A DNA stretch of 64,000 nucleotides from Zopfochytrium polystomum (Eukaryota; Chytridiomycota; Chytridiomycetes; Chytridiales; Chytridiaceae), in the NCBI GenBank assembly GCA_025765615.1, contig JAIVFJ010000267.1, forward strand, positions 19,908 to 83,907. The letters run 5' to 3'. This document shows, piece after piece, positions 61,990 to 64,000 of the stretch. The notes beneath the pieces are model-generated. The model was not told the origin of the DNA. It saw nothing but the letters and a program-made list of their open reading frames with translations, and did no database searches. The translations under genes and the position numbers were made by a program. How positions within the stretch are numbered: position 1 is the first letter of the stretch; each line of letters opens with the position of its first letter.

Positions 61990-63738
61990 CAGACTTTGTG
62001 GAAGATATGGTCTAGCCAGGAAGAGCACCGTTGCAGCCAACCCTGTAAAAGGTTTCTGCAGGCCACTTTGCACCTTATTGTTAGCAAGTTTGGCACTTTG
62101 TCCAATTTCTTGTGTGGGACACACAATACTTGGATTGAAGCCCAGGGCGTGTGGATTGCGAGAAACCTCCCAATTGGGAAAGCGGCGTTCAAGCGGCACT
62201 TCTTCCCGCTGGATTTGGAGCGGATATGAAAACCCCGTATCCGCATCAGCAAAGCCAGATAGTACACCCCTGTTTGTTGGTTCAAGGTGTGGTAGTTTTT
62301 TTTTTTTTGTTTTTTATTTTTTCCTGCGGCTGTGTGAATTTTCCCCCACACATGCACCTTCGGTAATCATTACATCACCATTAGGGTTTGGTTACGTAAC
62401 ACCCAAATTACTAACCAATGATGCCTTCTAAACCAGCGACCACCAACACCAAAAATCTGTGTCAGATCATTTGAGTAAGGGAAGACTACCTTGCCTGTAT
62501 CAAGGCGAAATTGTCGGATAACGGCCATTTTTGACCTCAGCGCCTTTAAACCATCTGCCTTCAAGAGAATTTTGGGAGAGTACTAATAGTGAATACCTCG
62601 GCGTTTGCACAAACACACTAATGTATATGTGTTTTGATGAATAGTCTTTTTTTTTTTCGCATCCTCATTTGTTGGAATTCGCTCCTGGCGCATGCAAGCT
62701 TTGCATGAAAAAGTTTCGGGCTGCTGAGGGTGATGACTCAAGTATTGCAATTGGTTGGTGTTGCGAGTGATGTGGCTGAAGTGGTGACGAAAAGTGCTGC
62801 GAGGGTGGTGTCGATGTTGCATGTTGGTTGTTCCAGTCTTCGGCATTGCAACCATGGAGCTACAGCGAAGGTTCGAGCTGTGTAGAGCGTGGCAAATCAT
62901 TGTTTTTTCGTGTGAGGGGTGCGCAGGTCCAGTTGCTGCTGTGCTAGGGGTTGCCCAGCTGTCCCCTTTTTTTAGCACGGGGCCGGAGTGAGAGTCGGGA
63001 GACTGAGCAATGCGCACAGCCTGGGAGGCATCCCAGCGGCACAGTACCAGAAAGGCACAGACTCAGGAGACATTCAGGCGCCCTAGCTCTGAGACAATGA
63101 CACTGTTGCATCACACTGATGTGGCCAAAACTCTATGGAGTACGTGAGCAAAGAAGTGACCATGGCTCCAGATTAATTCCTAATAAATTTGCTCGTGTAA
63201 AGCAATGATGTGGTGTCCCTCCTGTGGATTGAATCCAAGGGATGTTGATAACCCTCTGCGATCTACATGGAGTGCGACCAGGATTTCCAGAACGCCATGG
63301 TCTCCTTGGTAGAGAACCAGAAATTGTGTCCTTAGCGGATGGGCGCACTAAAGGGGAAACAGACCATGATATCGAAATTATGAAACTCAGTGCTTTTACC
63401 CTTGCTCGGCGCCCTCACATCGAAGCCTCAGTCAGCCACCTTTTGGTCAACTCCAATCTCACACAGAAACCTTACCAAGTACTTGTACAGCACTAGAACA
63501 CCCTCAGGACCATATGGTTCAAAGGATCTTGAATAAAGTACCACCAATGTGTGTTTACTTACTCTAACAGCCCTGGTTCCATTCCAGGTGAGTGCATCCC
63601 GAGAGGTAATCGTTCCCTACAAGTTGGCTGCAGTGAGCATTGAGTTGGCAGGAGCGCCAGTTAGTGCAGCATGCAAGTTCCCTCATGGACTCTAAACGGA
63701 TTTTTTTGTTCTAAGTATTGGGTTCAAAGCTGACAGAA
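61990..63738. other. Gene-free stretch, CpG-poor on the right
   Basis: No supported gene. T-rich 62295-62330. From about 63050 CG dinucleotides become rare and B-box-like CTGGTTCCATTCCAG appears at 63573-63587, suggesting element debris like that at 28.8-30.7 kb. Confidence 0.4.
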
Positions 63739-63810
63739 GGGGGTATATATCAGTGGTAGATAGCTCGCTTTGCATGCGAGATGCCGTGGGTTCGAACCCC
63801 TTTGCCTCCA
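63739..63810 (+). tRNA. tRNA-Ala (anticodon TGC)
   Basis: Same backbone as the Ala(CGC) gene at 61918 with loop TTTGCAT (anticodon TGC) and T-arm GTGGGTTCGAACCCCTT; acceptor GGGGGTA with TGCCTCC, discriminator A. Confidence 0.88.
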
Positions 63811-64000
63811 CTGGGCCTCCAATCGAATAACGCAGGTTAATTTTCTGTTGCATCAAATGAAGCTGGAATGCGCTTCGCCCGACCTTTATCGTGAAGGAAG
63901 TTCAAAGGGAAAATAGTGGAAGTAAGGATGAAAGCAGCTATCTACATCCTCATGCACAAGGAATTTCTTTGCAGGGCAGACGCAAGCCCGTTCGCAATTA
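63811..64000. other. Right edge, nothing recognised
   Basis: 190 bp after the tRNA; no feature seen. Confidence 0.3.

Overview
This is a eukaryotic nuclear window, most likely from a zoosporic (chytrid-type) fungus. Evidence: many short GT..AG introns (about 50-100 nt) with CTAAC/CTRAC-like branch sites; GC- and CpG-rich coding exons; fungal-type orthologues (PP6/Sit4 phosphatase, Cpr6/CYP40 cyclophilin, BAR-SH3 protein, mitochondrial carrier); repeat proteins built on an 'LxWWxxSGLxLKY' ankyrin-like unit; and a thioredoxin plus multi-NDK protein of the NME8/outer-arm-dynein type, expected only where there is a flagellum. Exon boundaries come from reading frame, GT..AG sites and family alignment from memory; no alignment was run.

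Layout. (1) 1-19 kb is dense and mostly intact: a decayed ankyrin-like fragment, PP6 catalytic subunit (+), CYP40-like cyclophilin (-), BAR-SH3 protein (-), divergent Trx-NDK5 gene (+), a small secreted protein (+), a mitochondrial carrier (-) divergent from a uridine-kinase-like gene (+), and an unrecognised protein (-). (2) 19.5-31 kb is gene-poor: tRNA-Ser, tRNA-iMet, a frame-broken DUF4246/ZZ gene, a perfect 32-bp hairpin, a decayed repeat array (25.2-26.8 kb), a decayed WW-repeat gene (27.2-28.4 kb) and a strongly CpG-depleted island (about 28.8-30.7 kb) with tRNA-like pieces. (3) 31-39 kb holds Rab5, a Roc-like GTPase, an atypical SDR, a 52-aa cysteine-rich secreted peptide and a glycine-rich membrane protein. 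(4) 40-47.5 kb is rearranged: broken gene fragments (P-type ATPase C-terminus, Hsp70-12A-like), a second tRNA-iMet, and a subtelomere-like segment made of degenerate TTAGGG repeats, a 111-bp module present twice, a 12-bp minisatellite and a cluster of CACGTG palindromes. (5) 48-64 kb: a Lys/Ala-rich protein, a WW-repeat gene, an F-box/LRR-like protein, a coiled-coil membrane or secreted protein, a tandem Cu/Zn-SOD-like protein lacking copper ligands, an F-box/ankyrin remnant, a membrane-anchored GH26-like gene and two tRNA-Ala genes.

How things fit together: the left part is housekeeping (phosphatase, chaperone-linked isomerase, membrane curvature, mitochondrial transport) plus a flagellar candidate. 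The right part looks like fast-evolving accessory or subtelomeric DNA with secreted proteins, repeat proteins, tRNA-derived elements and many frame breaks. Whether those breaks are biological decay or indel errors at short homopolymers cannot be decided from the sequence alone.
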